DNA from: Rhizobium sp. Q54
Lineage (GTDB): Bacteria > Pseudomonadota > Alphaproteobacteria > Rickettsiales > UBA1997
NCBI GenBank assembly: GCA_945865855.1
Contig: CAMBES010000096.1
Location: 1 to 5,426 of the forward strand
DNA length: 5,426 nt
Reading direction: 5' to 3'
A model generated the notes under the pieces. That model saw only the letters and a list, made by a program, of their open reading frames with translations, searched no databases and had not been told where the DNA came from. Below, in pieces: positions 1-5,426 of this stretch. How positions within the stretch are numbered: position 1 is the first letter of the stretch; each line of letters starts with the position of its first letter. A program made the position numbers and the translations under genes.

Positions 1-52
1 CTTGACTAGCAAGGGCTAATAGAATGATAAGGGATGAGAATATTTTAGTCAC
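1..52 (-). CDS. 5' end of a putative exported protein (partial, runs off the window)
   Basis: Reading leftward from a GTG at 52-50, an open frame continues to the window edge and encodes MTKIFSSLIILLALASQ. A lysine near the N-terminus followed by a run of Ile/Leu/Ala and small residues is the usual shape of a Sec signal peptide or a lipoprotein leader; the cleavage region or lipobox lies outside the window. The GTG shares bases with the hslV TGA stop (GTGA overlap), which suggests translational coupling with hslV. Only a weak GAG at about 56-58 could act as a ribosome binding site. The N-terminus does not resemble HslU, the usual partner gene next to hslV. Only 17 codons are visible, so the existence of the gene is likely but not proven and its function is unknown. 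Confidence 0.45.
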   Translation of the reverse strand, partial: MTKIFSSLIILLALASQ

Positions 53-600
53 AGCGTCTCAATTAAAATATTATTGTTAGTATAAACGCAGAGATCTGCG
101 GCAATTTTCATTGAACGCTTCACGATTTCTTCCGCCGAAAGCTCTTCGATTGAACTCAGTGCCCGCGCGGCGGCAAGAGCAAAATTTCCTCCAGAACCAA
201 TTCCAGCAATTCCATCTTCCGGATCAAGAACGTCACCATTCCCGGTGAGTATCAGCGAGGTATTTTTGTCGACGACAATCATCATTGCCTCGAGACGACG
301 CAAATATTTATCGGTGCGCCAATCCTTCGCCAGCTCAACGCAGGCGCGCATCAATTGATTTGGATATTGCTCTAATTTTGATTCAAGACGTTCAAATAAA
401 GTAAAAGTATCTGCCGTCGCACCAGCAAATCCGCCAATAATCGAGCCATCGCCAAGCTTGCGAATTTTTTTTGCATTTGATTTGAGCACGGTTTGACCCA
501 AAGAAACCTGGCCGTCGCCAGCAATTGCAACCTTGCCATTTTTACGCACCGAAAGAATTGTCGTGCCGTAAAGTTTTGAAGAATCTCGGTGATCTAACAT
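49..600 (-). CDS. hslV: HslV, peptidase subunit of the HslUV (ClpQY) ATP-dependent protease
   Basis: HslV forms a double-hexamer threonine peptidase in the cytoplasm and degrades proteins unfolded by the ATPase ring HslU. The 183-residue product has a 12-residue propeptide ending in Gly, followed by Thr13-Thr14. Thr13 becomes the catalytic N-terminal Thr1 after processing. Counting from it, the conserved Asp17 (in AGDGQ) and Lys33 (in NAKKIRKL) fall at the canonical positions. The blocks GFAGATAD, LFERLE, ACVELAKDWRTDKYLRRLEA, GNGDV and GIGSGGNFA are all present, and the length is normal for the family. The ATG at 600 gives the expected propeptide, though no clear Shine-Dalgarno precedes it. 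All 10 arginine codons are CGN. The gene is divergent from ampG, and its stop overlaps the next gene's start. hslU is not the immediately following gene. Confidence 0.97.
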   Translation of the reverse strand: MLDHRDSSKLYGTTILSVRKNGKVAIAGDGQVSLGQTVLKSNAKKIRKLGDGSIIGGFAGATADTFTLFERLESKLEQYPNQLMRACVELAKDWRTDKYLRRLEAMMIVVDKNTSLILTGNGDVLDPEDGIAGIGSGGNFALAAARALSSIEELSAEEIVKRSMKIAADLCVYTNNNILIETL

Positions 601-656
601 TGTGATTTTTTTGAATTTCTGAATTGAACAAAAAACTAGATCTAAAATCTAAAACA
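601..656. promoter_or_regulatory. Divergent hslV/ampG intergenic region, presumed to hold both promoters
   Basis: These 56 bases separate the two divergent start codons and are very AT-rich. On the plus strand a TAAAAT (643-648) is one mismatch from a -10 hexamer, and it lies so close to the ATG at 657 that an ampG transcript from it would be nearly leaderless. A TTGAAC at 624-629 looks like a -35 box but the spacing (13 bases) is too short to pair with it. A direct repeat TCTAAAATCTAAAA spans 641-654. I see no convincing -35/-10 pair for hslV. Promoter location is inferred mainly from gene arrangement. Confidence 0.3.
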
Positions 657-1898
657 ATGAAGACACAAAAATCCTACAAAAATCTTACGATAATTTTCTT
701 TCTTGGAATTTCCTCTGGATTACCGATAGCACTTATTCTTTCGACCCTAAAAGCGCTTCTGGTCGACAAGGGTTTTGACTTAAAAACAATCGGATTTTTT
801 TCGCTAGTCAGTCTGCCCTACACTTTAAAAATTTTTTTCGCGCCACTGATTGATTCATTTTCACTGCCAATTCTCACTAGAATTTTTGGACAAAGAAGAT
901 CTTGGATAATTTTCACACAGATACTTTTGGCGATCTTTATTTTCTCGCTTGGCACCGCCGCGATCACTTCTTCTCTAAGCGCAATAGCTGTTTTTGCTTT
1001 TTTAGTTGGACTCTCTTCTGCCAGTCAAGACATCGTAATTGACGGCTACCGAATTGAGTTAATCGAAAAAGAAAATCAGGGCTTTGCTTCGAGTTCTTAC
1101 GTTTACGGCTACAATATTGGAATGCTCATCTCTGGCGCGGGAGCCCTTGCCCTTGCTGACTTAATCAGCTGGGACATAGTTTATTTTTTAATGTCGATCT
1201 CGATTGCGCTCTGCATCCTAATCGTCCTTTTCGCCGACGAAACACGCAAAGATTGGCAGCCCAAAAAATATAATTTTTTGTCCTGGAGTAAAAATTACGT
1301 AATCGCTCCATTCATTGATTTTACTAAGCGCGAACAGTGGTACATAATTTTTGCCTTTGTGATTTTCTTCAAACTCGGCGATGCTTTCGCTGGAAATTTG
1401 ACTCTACCATTTCTGCTCGAAATTGGTTTTAGTAAACTTGAAATCGCTAAAATAGTAAAAACTTTTGGACTCTTTGCGACCCTGTTTGGCGTTCTTGCCG
1501 GCGGATTTTTAGTAAAAAAATTTGGAATCGTAAAATCACTTTGGGTCGCCGGTGTAATGCAAATGCTGTCCAATCTTACCTTCGCTTATTTATCGAAAAT
1601 TGGCTATGATCCTTCGCTTCTTTATCTCGTGGTTTTTGCCGAAAATTTCAGCAGCGGAATCGGAAATTCAGTCTTCGTCGCCTACCTCAGCGGACTCTGC
1701 AACATCGCCTTCAGCGCCACGCAATATGCAATTCTATCTTCACTCGCAACCTTCGCTCGAAGCACATTAACCGCCAGCGCCGGAGTTTTTGCGCAGTCTC
1801 TTGGTTGGTACGCATTTTTCATTTTCTCAACTATTCTGGCCGTGCCCGGATTGATATTTTTACTCTGGCTGACCGTAAAAAAATCCAAAGAAAACTGA
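657..1898 (+). CDS. ampG: AmpG-family muropeptide permease (MFS transporter)
   Basis: AmpG is an inner-membrane major-facilitator permease that imports anhydromuropeptides released by peptidoglycan turnover; in some bacteria this feeds AmpR/AmpC beta-lactamase induction. From the ATG at 657 the protein is 413 residues, of normal AmpG length and strongly hydrophobic, with about 12 predicted membrane segments. Recognisable family blocks are GISSGLP (17-23), FSLVSLPYTLK (48-58) with FAPLID just after, the charged loop GQRRSW (78-83), ASQDIVIDGYR (122-132), GYNIGMLISG (151-160), FKLGDAFAG (238-246), the GFSK stretch near 257, AGGFL (281-285), FAENFSSGIGN (327-337) and SATQYA (353-358). A TTG at 624 would add 11 polar residues, but neither start has a clear Shine-Dalgarno; the ATG better matches typical AmpG N-termini. 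It is divergent from hslV and convergent with uvrB. Assignment to the AmpG family is firm; the exact substrate is inferred. Confidence 0.92.
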   Translation: MKTQKSYKNLTIIFFLGISSGLPIALILSTLKALLVDKGFDLKTIGFFSLVSLPYTLKIFFAPLIDSFSLPILTRIFGQRRSWIIFTQILLAIFIFSLGTAAITSSLSAIAVFAFLVGLSSASQDIVIDGYRIELIEKENQGFASSSYVYGYNIGMLISGAGALALADLISWDIVYFLMSISIALCILIVLFADETRKDWQPKKYNFLSWSKNYVIAPFIDFTKREQWYIIFAFVIFFKLGDAFAGNLTLPFLLEIGFSKLEIAKIVKTFGLFATLFGVLAGGFLVKKFGIVKSLWVAGVMQMLSNLTFAYLSKIGYDPSLLYLVVFAENFSSGIGNSVFVAYLSGLCNIAFSATQYAILSSLATFARSTLTASAGVFAQSLGWYAFFIFSTILAVPGLIFLLWLTVKKSKEN

Positions 1899-2022
1899 CG
1901 CGATTTTTTCATTTTGAATCCAATTCAAATAAATAATTTGCGGCGAAATTAGGATAATTTTTGAGATTAGTTGATGCAGATAAATAAGGTAAAAAACTCC
2001 CGAGAAAAACAGCTGATCTCTT
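1899..2022. other. Convergent intergenic gap between ampG and uvrB
   Basis: This 124-base AT-rich gap lies between two genes that end toward each other. A 7-bp perfect inverted repeat, TTTGAAT/ATTCAAA with a 3-base loop, spans 1913-1929, but it has no GC pairs to speak of and no T-tract on either strand. Near uvrB, the minus strand shows T-runs after weak, short inverted repeats (around 1990-2030). None of these makes a standard intrinsic terminator. I see no ORF or RNA gene here. Confidence 0.4.
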
Positions 2023-4008
2023 TTAATTAATAGAGCTAAATAACAGCAAGCTTTCCATTTTTTTCACCTCGTCTCGCAATCTTGCGGCCTTTTCAAAATC
2101 AAGATCCGCCGCCGCTCTCAACATTTCTTTTTTGAGACTTTCAATGTCGCGATCGGTTGGAATTTTTCCGGATCTTTCTTCTTTTTCTTCACCAGATTTT
2201 TTGCTGTAAAGATTCGACAAGGCTGAGCCAAAAGATTTTTTTGTTGTCGTTGGCGTGATTCCATTTTTCTCGTTGTGAGCCATTTGAATTTGTCTACGAC
2301 GCTCTGTCTCGCCTAGTGCCGCCTTGATCGATTTCGTTTCTTTGTCGGCGTAAAGAATCACTTTGCTTTCGGAATTTCGCGCGGCGCGGCCGATTGTTTG
2401 AATCAGCGAAGTTTCATTGCGCAAGAATCCTTCTTTGTCGGCGTCAAGAATTGCCATTAGCGCACATTCAGGAATATCAAGACCTTCGCGCAAAAGATTT
2501 ACGCCAATTAGGCAGTCATATTTTCCTAAACGTAAATCTTGGATGATCTCGATGCGATCAAGCGTATCAACGTCGGAATGCATGTAGACAACTTTGATTC
2601 CGGCTTCACTAAAATAATCAGTAAGATCTTCCGACATTTTTTTAGTCAGAGTTGTAACTAAAGTACGAAAGCCGCGAGCCGTTGTGGCTCTTACTTCTAT
2701 AAGCAAATCTGCGACTTGATTTTTTGCTGGACGAATTTCGCAAATTGGGTCAAGCAATCCTGTCGGACGAATAATTTGCTGAATAATTTCGCCGTCATTT
2801 TTGGCTAATTCATATTTCCCTGGAGTGGCTGAAACGTAGATTGTTTGTGGCTTGAAGCTCTCCCATTCCGAAAATTTTAACGGACGATTGTCGCGCGCTG
2901 AAGGCAGGCGAAATCCAAAATCAACCAAGTTGGCTTTGCGCGCCGAGTCGCCTTTATACATTCCGTCAACTTGCGTAACTGAGACGTGACTTTCATCGAC
3001 AAAAAGCAGTGCGTCTTTTGGTAAATATTCAAACAAAGTCGGTGGTGGCGCGCCAGCCGGGCGGCCAGTTAGATAGCGCGAATAATTTTCAATCCCTTTG
3101 CACGAACCAACGGTGAGCATCATTTCCATGTCGTAAGTGGTGCGCTGATTCAATCGTTGCGCTTCAACAAGCTTGCCCTGCTCTTCCAAATCTTTAACGC
3201 GAATCGCCAGATCATTTTTAATATTAAAGATCGAAGCACGCAGAGTTTCGGCCGGAGTTACGTAGTGCGAAGAAGGGTAAAGCGCGATTGAATCAAGCTT
3301 ACGAAAAGTCTCGCCCGTGAGCGGATCAAACTCGGTAATTTCTTCAATCTCGTCACCAAACATCGAGATGCGCCAAGCGCGCTCGTCTTCGTGCGACGGA
3401 AAAACATCCACCGTGTCGCCCTGCACGCGGAAGCTACAGCGCTCGAAGGCGATGTCGTTACGCTCATACTGCAAATCAACGAGTCGCAGCAAAAGTTTTT
3501 GCCGATTAATTTCTTCACCAACCTTCAGCCGCAAAACCATCGTCGAATAAAATTCCGGCGAGCCAATACCGTAAATGCAAGAGACTGAAGCGATTACGAT
3601 TGTGTCGCGACGCTCAAACAATGCGCGGGTTGCAACGTGGCGCAGCCGATCAATTTGTTCGTTAATTGCAGAATCTTTTTCGATGTAAGTGTCGGTGCGC
3701 GCAATGTAAGCCTCGGGCTGGTAGTAATCGTAAAATGACACAAAATACCCGATTTCATTCTCTGGAAAAAATTCCTTCATCTCACCGTAAAGTTGTGCCG
3801 CAAGAGTCTTGTTATGGGCCATAATCATCGCCGGCCGCTGCGTGCGCTGAATAATATTCGCCATCGTGAAAGTTTTCCCCGAGCCAGTAACGCCAAGCAA
3901 AACCTGATCTTTTTTATTTTTCTCAAGACCCTGAACAAGCTTATCAATCGCCTGCGGCTGATCGCCAGCTGGAGAGAATGGGGAGTGGAGTTTGAATTTT
4001 TGGGACAT
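2023..4008 (-). CDS. uvrB: UvrB, excinuclease ABC subunit B
   Basis: UvrB is the damage-verifying helicase-like subunit of nucleotide excision repair: UvrA loads it at a lesion, and it then recruits UvrC for dual incision. From the ATG at 4008 the protein is 661 residues (E. coli about 673). In order, it shows the Walker A GVTGSGKT (39-46, Lys45 as in E. coli), the beta-hairpin region YDYYQPEAYIARTDTYIEKD (93-112), the conserved GIENYSRYLTGRP block (305-317), Walker B DESH (338-341), SATP (393-396), motif V GVNLLREGLDIPE (502-514), motif VI QTIGRAARN (537-545), and a C-terminal UVR domain (about 623-657) that contacts UvrA/UvrC. An upstream in-frame ATG at 4032 would add 8 residues and overlap the preceding gene, and it does not match the family start. 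About 50 arginine codons include a few AGA and no AGG. The start is 7 bases after the SIR2-like gene's stop, so the two are probably cotranscribed. Confidence 0.98.
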   Translation of the reverse strand: MSQKFKLHSPFSPAGDQPQAIDKLVQGLEKNKKDQVLLGVTGSGKTFTMANIIQRTQRPAMIMAHNKTLAAQLYGEMKEFFPENEIGYFVSFYDYYQPEAYIARTDTYIEKDSAINEQIDRLRHVATRALFERRDTIVIASVSCIYGIGSPEFYSTMVLRLKVGEEINRQKLLLRLVDLQYERNDIAFERCSFRVQGDTVDVFPSHEDERAWRISMFGDEIEEITEFDPLTGETFRKLDSIALYPSSHYVTPAETLRASIFNIKNDLAIRVKDLEEQGKLVEAQRLNQRTTYDMEMMLTVGSCKGIENYSRYLTGRPAGAPPPTLFEYLPKDALLFVDESHVSVTQVDGMYKGDSARKANLVDFGFRLPSARDNRPLKFSEWESFKPQTIYVSATPGKYELAKNDGEIIQQIIRPTGLLDPICEIRPAKNQVADLLIEVRATTARGFRTLVTTLTKKMSEDLTDYFSEAGIKVVYMHSDVDTLDRIEIIQDLRLGKYDCLIGVNLLREGLDIPECALMAILDADKEGFLRNETSLIQTIGRAARNSESKVILYADKETKSIKAALGETERRRQIQMAHNEKNGITPTTTKKSFGSALSNLYSKKSGEEKEERSGKIPTDRDIESLKKEMLRAAADLDFEKAARLRDEVKKMESLLLFSSIN

Positions 4009-4015
4009 CTTAAAT

Positions 4016-5248
4016 TTATTTTTGCATCGCAACGTAAGGCGTCAGATCTGTTCTGATCAACATATCCGGGACCTCTAACTCTTCAAGCAAACTAAACGCA
4101 CCGAGAGCCCCTTTGACTGATTCCTTAGAAATAAGAGGGATCCTGAATTCACGCTTATAGTCCCTACCTACACCTGATCCAAAAATATTTTCTCTCACGA
4201 GCCTAGATAGCTCGTTATAAATTATCCTTTCAGACCTTTTGTTCCCTTCGAAATTCGTAACAAAACAACCTTTGCGCCATTTAATATTCCTTAGATTGAT
4301 CAACTTATTATTCGCAGGATCAAAGCCATATCCCAGGATGTAGATCATGCACCAAGACCCATTATAAAATAAGTCTGTAATCACTTTTTTTATCTCCGAT
4401 CTCTCGTGCCCAATTACACAAATATCGTTCAGCAATTCAGTAACGACCTGCGACTCTTTTTTATCTTTCTCCTCTGCATTTTTATCTTTCTCCTCTACAT
4501 CCGTCTGTTCCAAAATTTTTTCTACCAACGACGAAACCCTTGCTGTCAGGATCTCTGGATCCTCGGATAGAATAGTTTTCATATAAAAAGCTTTAGCTTC
4601 TGTTTTGCTAAAATCATCAAATCCCAAATTTTTGCATTTGCTGTAATCACCCCCATTTACAACCTCTCGCCAATCGCCAATCCGCCCGTAAACATGTGTA
4701 ATTATTGTTTCTGCAATAATTTTAAGCGCCTGCTCTTTCTCTGCCTTTCCATGAAAATTATCTTGGATTCTTTTCCACAAAAACAGCTCGAGAGAAATAT
4801 CGTAGTTGAAGGTGACTATCCTGAAAATTGCATCTTCTAGCTTCTTAATTTTGTCCGCATCAGTGGAACAATTACGCAATTCCAATTCGATCAACTGCCA
4901 AATAGAGAAATACCAATTGTTTTTAAATCGGTCCGAAAAGGCTTCGCTGTAAGTTGTGCAAACTCGTAAAATTGAAACTATCAGGGCCTTTAAAATGAGC
5001 TTTTCTTCCGGAGAATTAATCCCAGAAATATAAGCGTCGATGCTGCTTGGATTGGCTGAAATTAGTTTTTTTAATGTAACTTTAATCCTTTGGACACATT
5101 GAGGAACCCCTCCCCCTCCTGACTGGTTATTGGGACGGAACTTTTTTGCCGATAAAATCTTCTCTGCAATCTCCACAAATTGAACTCCCGTCGGGTAAAG
5201 CCCACAATCAACCGATGCGCCAGCTCCTAAAATTATCAATCTATTCAT
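4016..5248 (-). CDS. SIR2-like NAD-binding protein, candidate anti-phage NADase
   Basis: The 410-residue protein carries the landmarks of the bacterial SIR2-like family. These are an N-terminal nucleotide-binding loop LGAGASVDCGLYPTG (7-21), TFNYD (146-150, Asn148 being the usual catalytic/NAD-contacting Asn), ITHVYGRIGD (183-192, His185 in the catalytic-His position), and a late LGYGFDPANNKLI (305-317) followed by FVTNFEG (329-335). The fold therefore spans most of the protein. Residues about 193-300 form a charged insertion containing a duplicated EEKDK heptad (251-264). No signal peptide or membrane segment is seen. The ATG at 5248 is supported by an in-frame upstream TGA and by the glycine-rich loop starting only 7 residues in. 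Fourteen of 22 arginine codons are AGA/AGG (9 AGG), unlike its neighbours, suggesting recent acquisition. Family members such as ThsA, DSR and SIR2-HerA proteins deplete NAD during phage infection; that role here is inference. A deacylase or a non-defence NAD-binding role is possible. No partner gene is visible. Confidence 0.82.
   Translation of the reverse strand: MNRLIILGAGASVDCGLYPTGVQFVEIAEKILSAKKFRPNNQSGGGGVPQCVQRIKVTLKKLISANPSSIDAYISGINSPEEKLILKALIVSILRVCTTYSEAFSDRFKNNWYFSIWQLIELELRNCSTDADKIKKLEDAIFRIVTFNYDISLELFLWKRIQDNFHGKAEKEQALKIIAETIITHVYGRIGDWREVVNGGDYSKCKNLGFDDFSKTEAKAFYMKTILSEDPEILTARVSSLVEKILEQTDVEEKDKNAEEKDKKESQVVTELLNDICVIGHERSEIKKVITDLFYNGSWCMIYILGYGFDPANNKLINLRNIKWRKGCFVTNFEGNKRSERIIYNELSRLVRENIFGSGVGRDYKREFRIPLISKESVKGALGAFSLLEELEVPDMLIRTDLTPYVAMQK
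4458..4499 (-). repeat. Two tandem copies of a 21-bp in-frame repeat
   Basis: Positions 4458-4478 and 4479-4499 are the same 21-base unit with a single mismatch (4476 versus 4497). Being a multiple of three, it duplicates seven codons within the SIR2-like gene and gives VEEKDKN followed by AEEKDKK (residues 251-264). The near-identity at DNA level points to a recent slippage or tandem duplication in a surface-exposed, charged, probably helical linker rather than in the catalytic core. Confidence 0.9.
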
Positions 5249-5278
5249 CTTTACTCATCTATGGTCGGTCAAAAAACA

Positions 5279-5352
5279 TGGAGCGGGTGAAGGGAATCGA
5301 ACCCTCACGGCCAGCTTGGAAGGCTGGAACTCTACCGTTGAGCTACACCCGC
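5279..5352 (-). tRNA. tRNA-Gly, anticodon TCC
   Basis: The reverse complement folds as a complete class I tRNA of 74 nt with an encoded CCA (5279-5281) and discriminator T at 5282. The acceptor stem GCGGGTG/CACCCGC has 7 perfect pairs. The D-stem is GCTC/GAGT, the anticodon stem is CCAGC/GCTGG with loop CTTCCAA (anticodon TCC, reads GGA/GGN glycine codons), the variable region is CCGT, and the T-arm is GAGGG-TTCGATT-CCCTT. It lies 11 bases downstream of tRNA-Tyr and 30 bases upstream of the SIR2-like start codon. A T6 tract (5271-5276 complement) follows the CCA almost immediately. Confidence 0.97.
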
Positions 5353-5363
5353 ATTTTTGTTTG

Positions 5364-5426
5364 TGGTGGAGAGGGCTGGATTTGAACCAGCGAACGCTTG
5401 CGCGGACAGATTTACAGTCTGTTGCC
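5364..5426 (-). tRNA. tRNA-Tyr, anticodon GTA (5' part beyond the window)
   Basis: The reverse complement gives the 3' 63 nt of a class II tRNA. It shows an anticodon stem ACAGA/TCTGT with loop CTGTAAA (anticodon GTA, tyrosine), the long variable arm (around CCGCGCAAGCGTTC) typical of bacterial tRNA-Tyr, a T-arm GCTGG-TTCAAAT-CCAGC, the acceptor 3' strand CCTCTCC, discriminator A and encoded CCA (5364-5366). The 5' acceptor strand and most of the D-arm are cut off by the window edge. The tRNA-Tyr then tRNA-Gly order is a common bacterial tRNA cluster; a shared promoter would lie to the right of the window. Confidence 0.95.

Noticed and set aside
624..656. TTG start for ampG at 624
   Set aside because: The added residues are polar and lysine-rich and not typical of AmpG, there is no Shine-Dalgarno, and a near -10 hexamer lies downstream of it; the ATG at 657 is preferred but not proven.
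1880..1909. AAAAAATC/GATTTTTT pairing across the ampG stop as a terminator
   Set aside because: Only an A/T-rich stem with a 16-base loop and no GC core; likely chance in this composition.
1295..1912. Two minus-strand open frames (1295-1573 and 1682-1912) inside and past ampG
   Set aside because: They lie antisense to a well-conserved AmpG frame and encode low-complexity, unrecognisable products; they are shadows.
1913..1929. Inverted repeat TTTGAAT/ATTCAAA as a bidirectional terminator
   Set aside because: The stem is short and AT-rich with no T-tract after it on either strand.
4009..4032. Alternative upstream ATG for uvrB at 4032
   Set aside because: It would add eight residues (MRCKNKFK) and overlap the preceding gene. 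The ATG at 4008 places Lys of Walker A at residue 45, as in E. coli UvrB.
3258..4056. Several short open frames on both strands overlapping the N-terminal half of uvrB
   Set aside because: UvrB motifs run unbroken through this region in one frame; the others have arginine/serine-rich shadow composition and no recognisable motif.
4042..4059. Inverted repeat around TCAGATCTGTTCTGA near the 3' end of the SIR2-like gene as an operator for uvrB
   Set aside because: The stem is five base pairs inside coding sequence, does not match a LexA-type box I can recognise, and no promoter accompanies it.
4000..5352. Duplicated tRNA-Gly 3' end (attachment-site direct repeat) flanking the SIR2-like gene
   Set aside because: Reading the uvrB side, I found no copy of the tRNA 3' sequence, and no integrase or transposase gene is in the window.
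5146..5385. A 79-codon open frame on the plus strand ending in a RVKGIEPSRPAWKAGTLPL-type sequence
   Set aside because: Its second half is simply the antisense of tRNA-Gly plus the start of tRNA-Tyr, a well-known source of spurious protein predictions; the first half is antisense to the SIR2-like gene.
1..5426. CRISPR array, insertion sequence or riboswitch
   Set aside because: No regularly spaced repeats, transposase motifs, terminal inverted repeats or recognisable riboswitch cores were seen on either strand.

Overview
The window reads as chromosomal DNA of a moderately AT-rich Gram-negative bacterium. It is most likely an alphaproteobacterium, possibly in or near the Rickettsiales or another host-associated lineage. 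That placement is an inference: the HslV sequence matches my memory of rickettsial HslV (including the longer propeptide before the catalytic Thr-Thr), AmpG implies a Gram-negative cell wall, and Shine-Dalgarno sequences are weak throughout. No database search was possible.

Layout from left to right. At the extreme left, on the minus strand, a gene begins that runs out of the window; only its first 17 codons are visible and they look like a signal peptide. Its GTG start overlaps the stop of hslV (49-600, minus), the peptidase subunit of the HslUV protease. Divergent from hslV, across a short AT-rich intergenic region, is an ampG-type muropeptide permease (657-1898, plus). A 124-base convergent gap without a convincing terminator separates ampG from uvrB (2023-4008, minus), a complete nucleotide-excision-repair helicase subunit. 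Seven bases upstream of uvrB lies a 410-residue gene (4016-5248, minus) whose motifs identify it as a SIR2-like NAD-binding/NADase-type protein. Thirty bases upstream of that gene start is the 3' end of tRNA-Gly(TCC), preceded by tRNA-Tyr(GTA), which is cut by the right edge.

The conserved genes (hslV, ampG, uvrB, tRNAs) are housekeeping. The outlier is the SIR2-like gene. It sits between a tRNA 3' end and uvrB and looks more AT-rich than uvrB. It uses the arginine codon AGG 9 times in 22, whereas I find no AGG arginine codon in hslV, ampG or uvrB. Bacterial SIR2-like NADases are frequently anti-phage effectors, so this is the best candidate for an accessory defence gene in the window. Everything right of position 2023 is on the minus strand, so a tRNA-Tyr / tRNA-Gly / sir2-like / uvrB transcript is plausible. 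No second defence gene, CRISPR array, insertion sequence or duplicated attachment site is visible.
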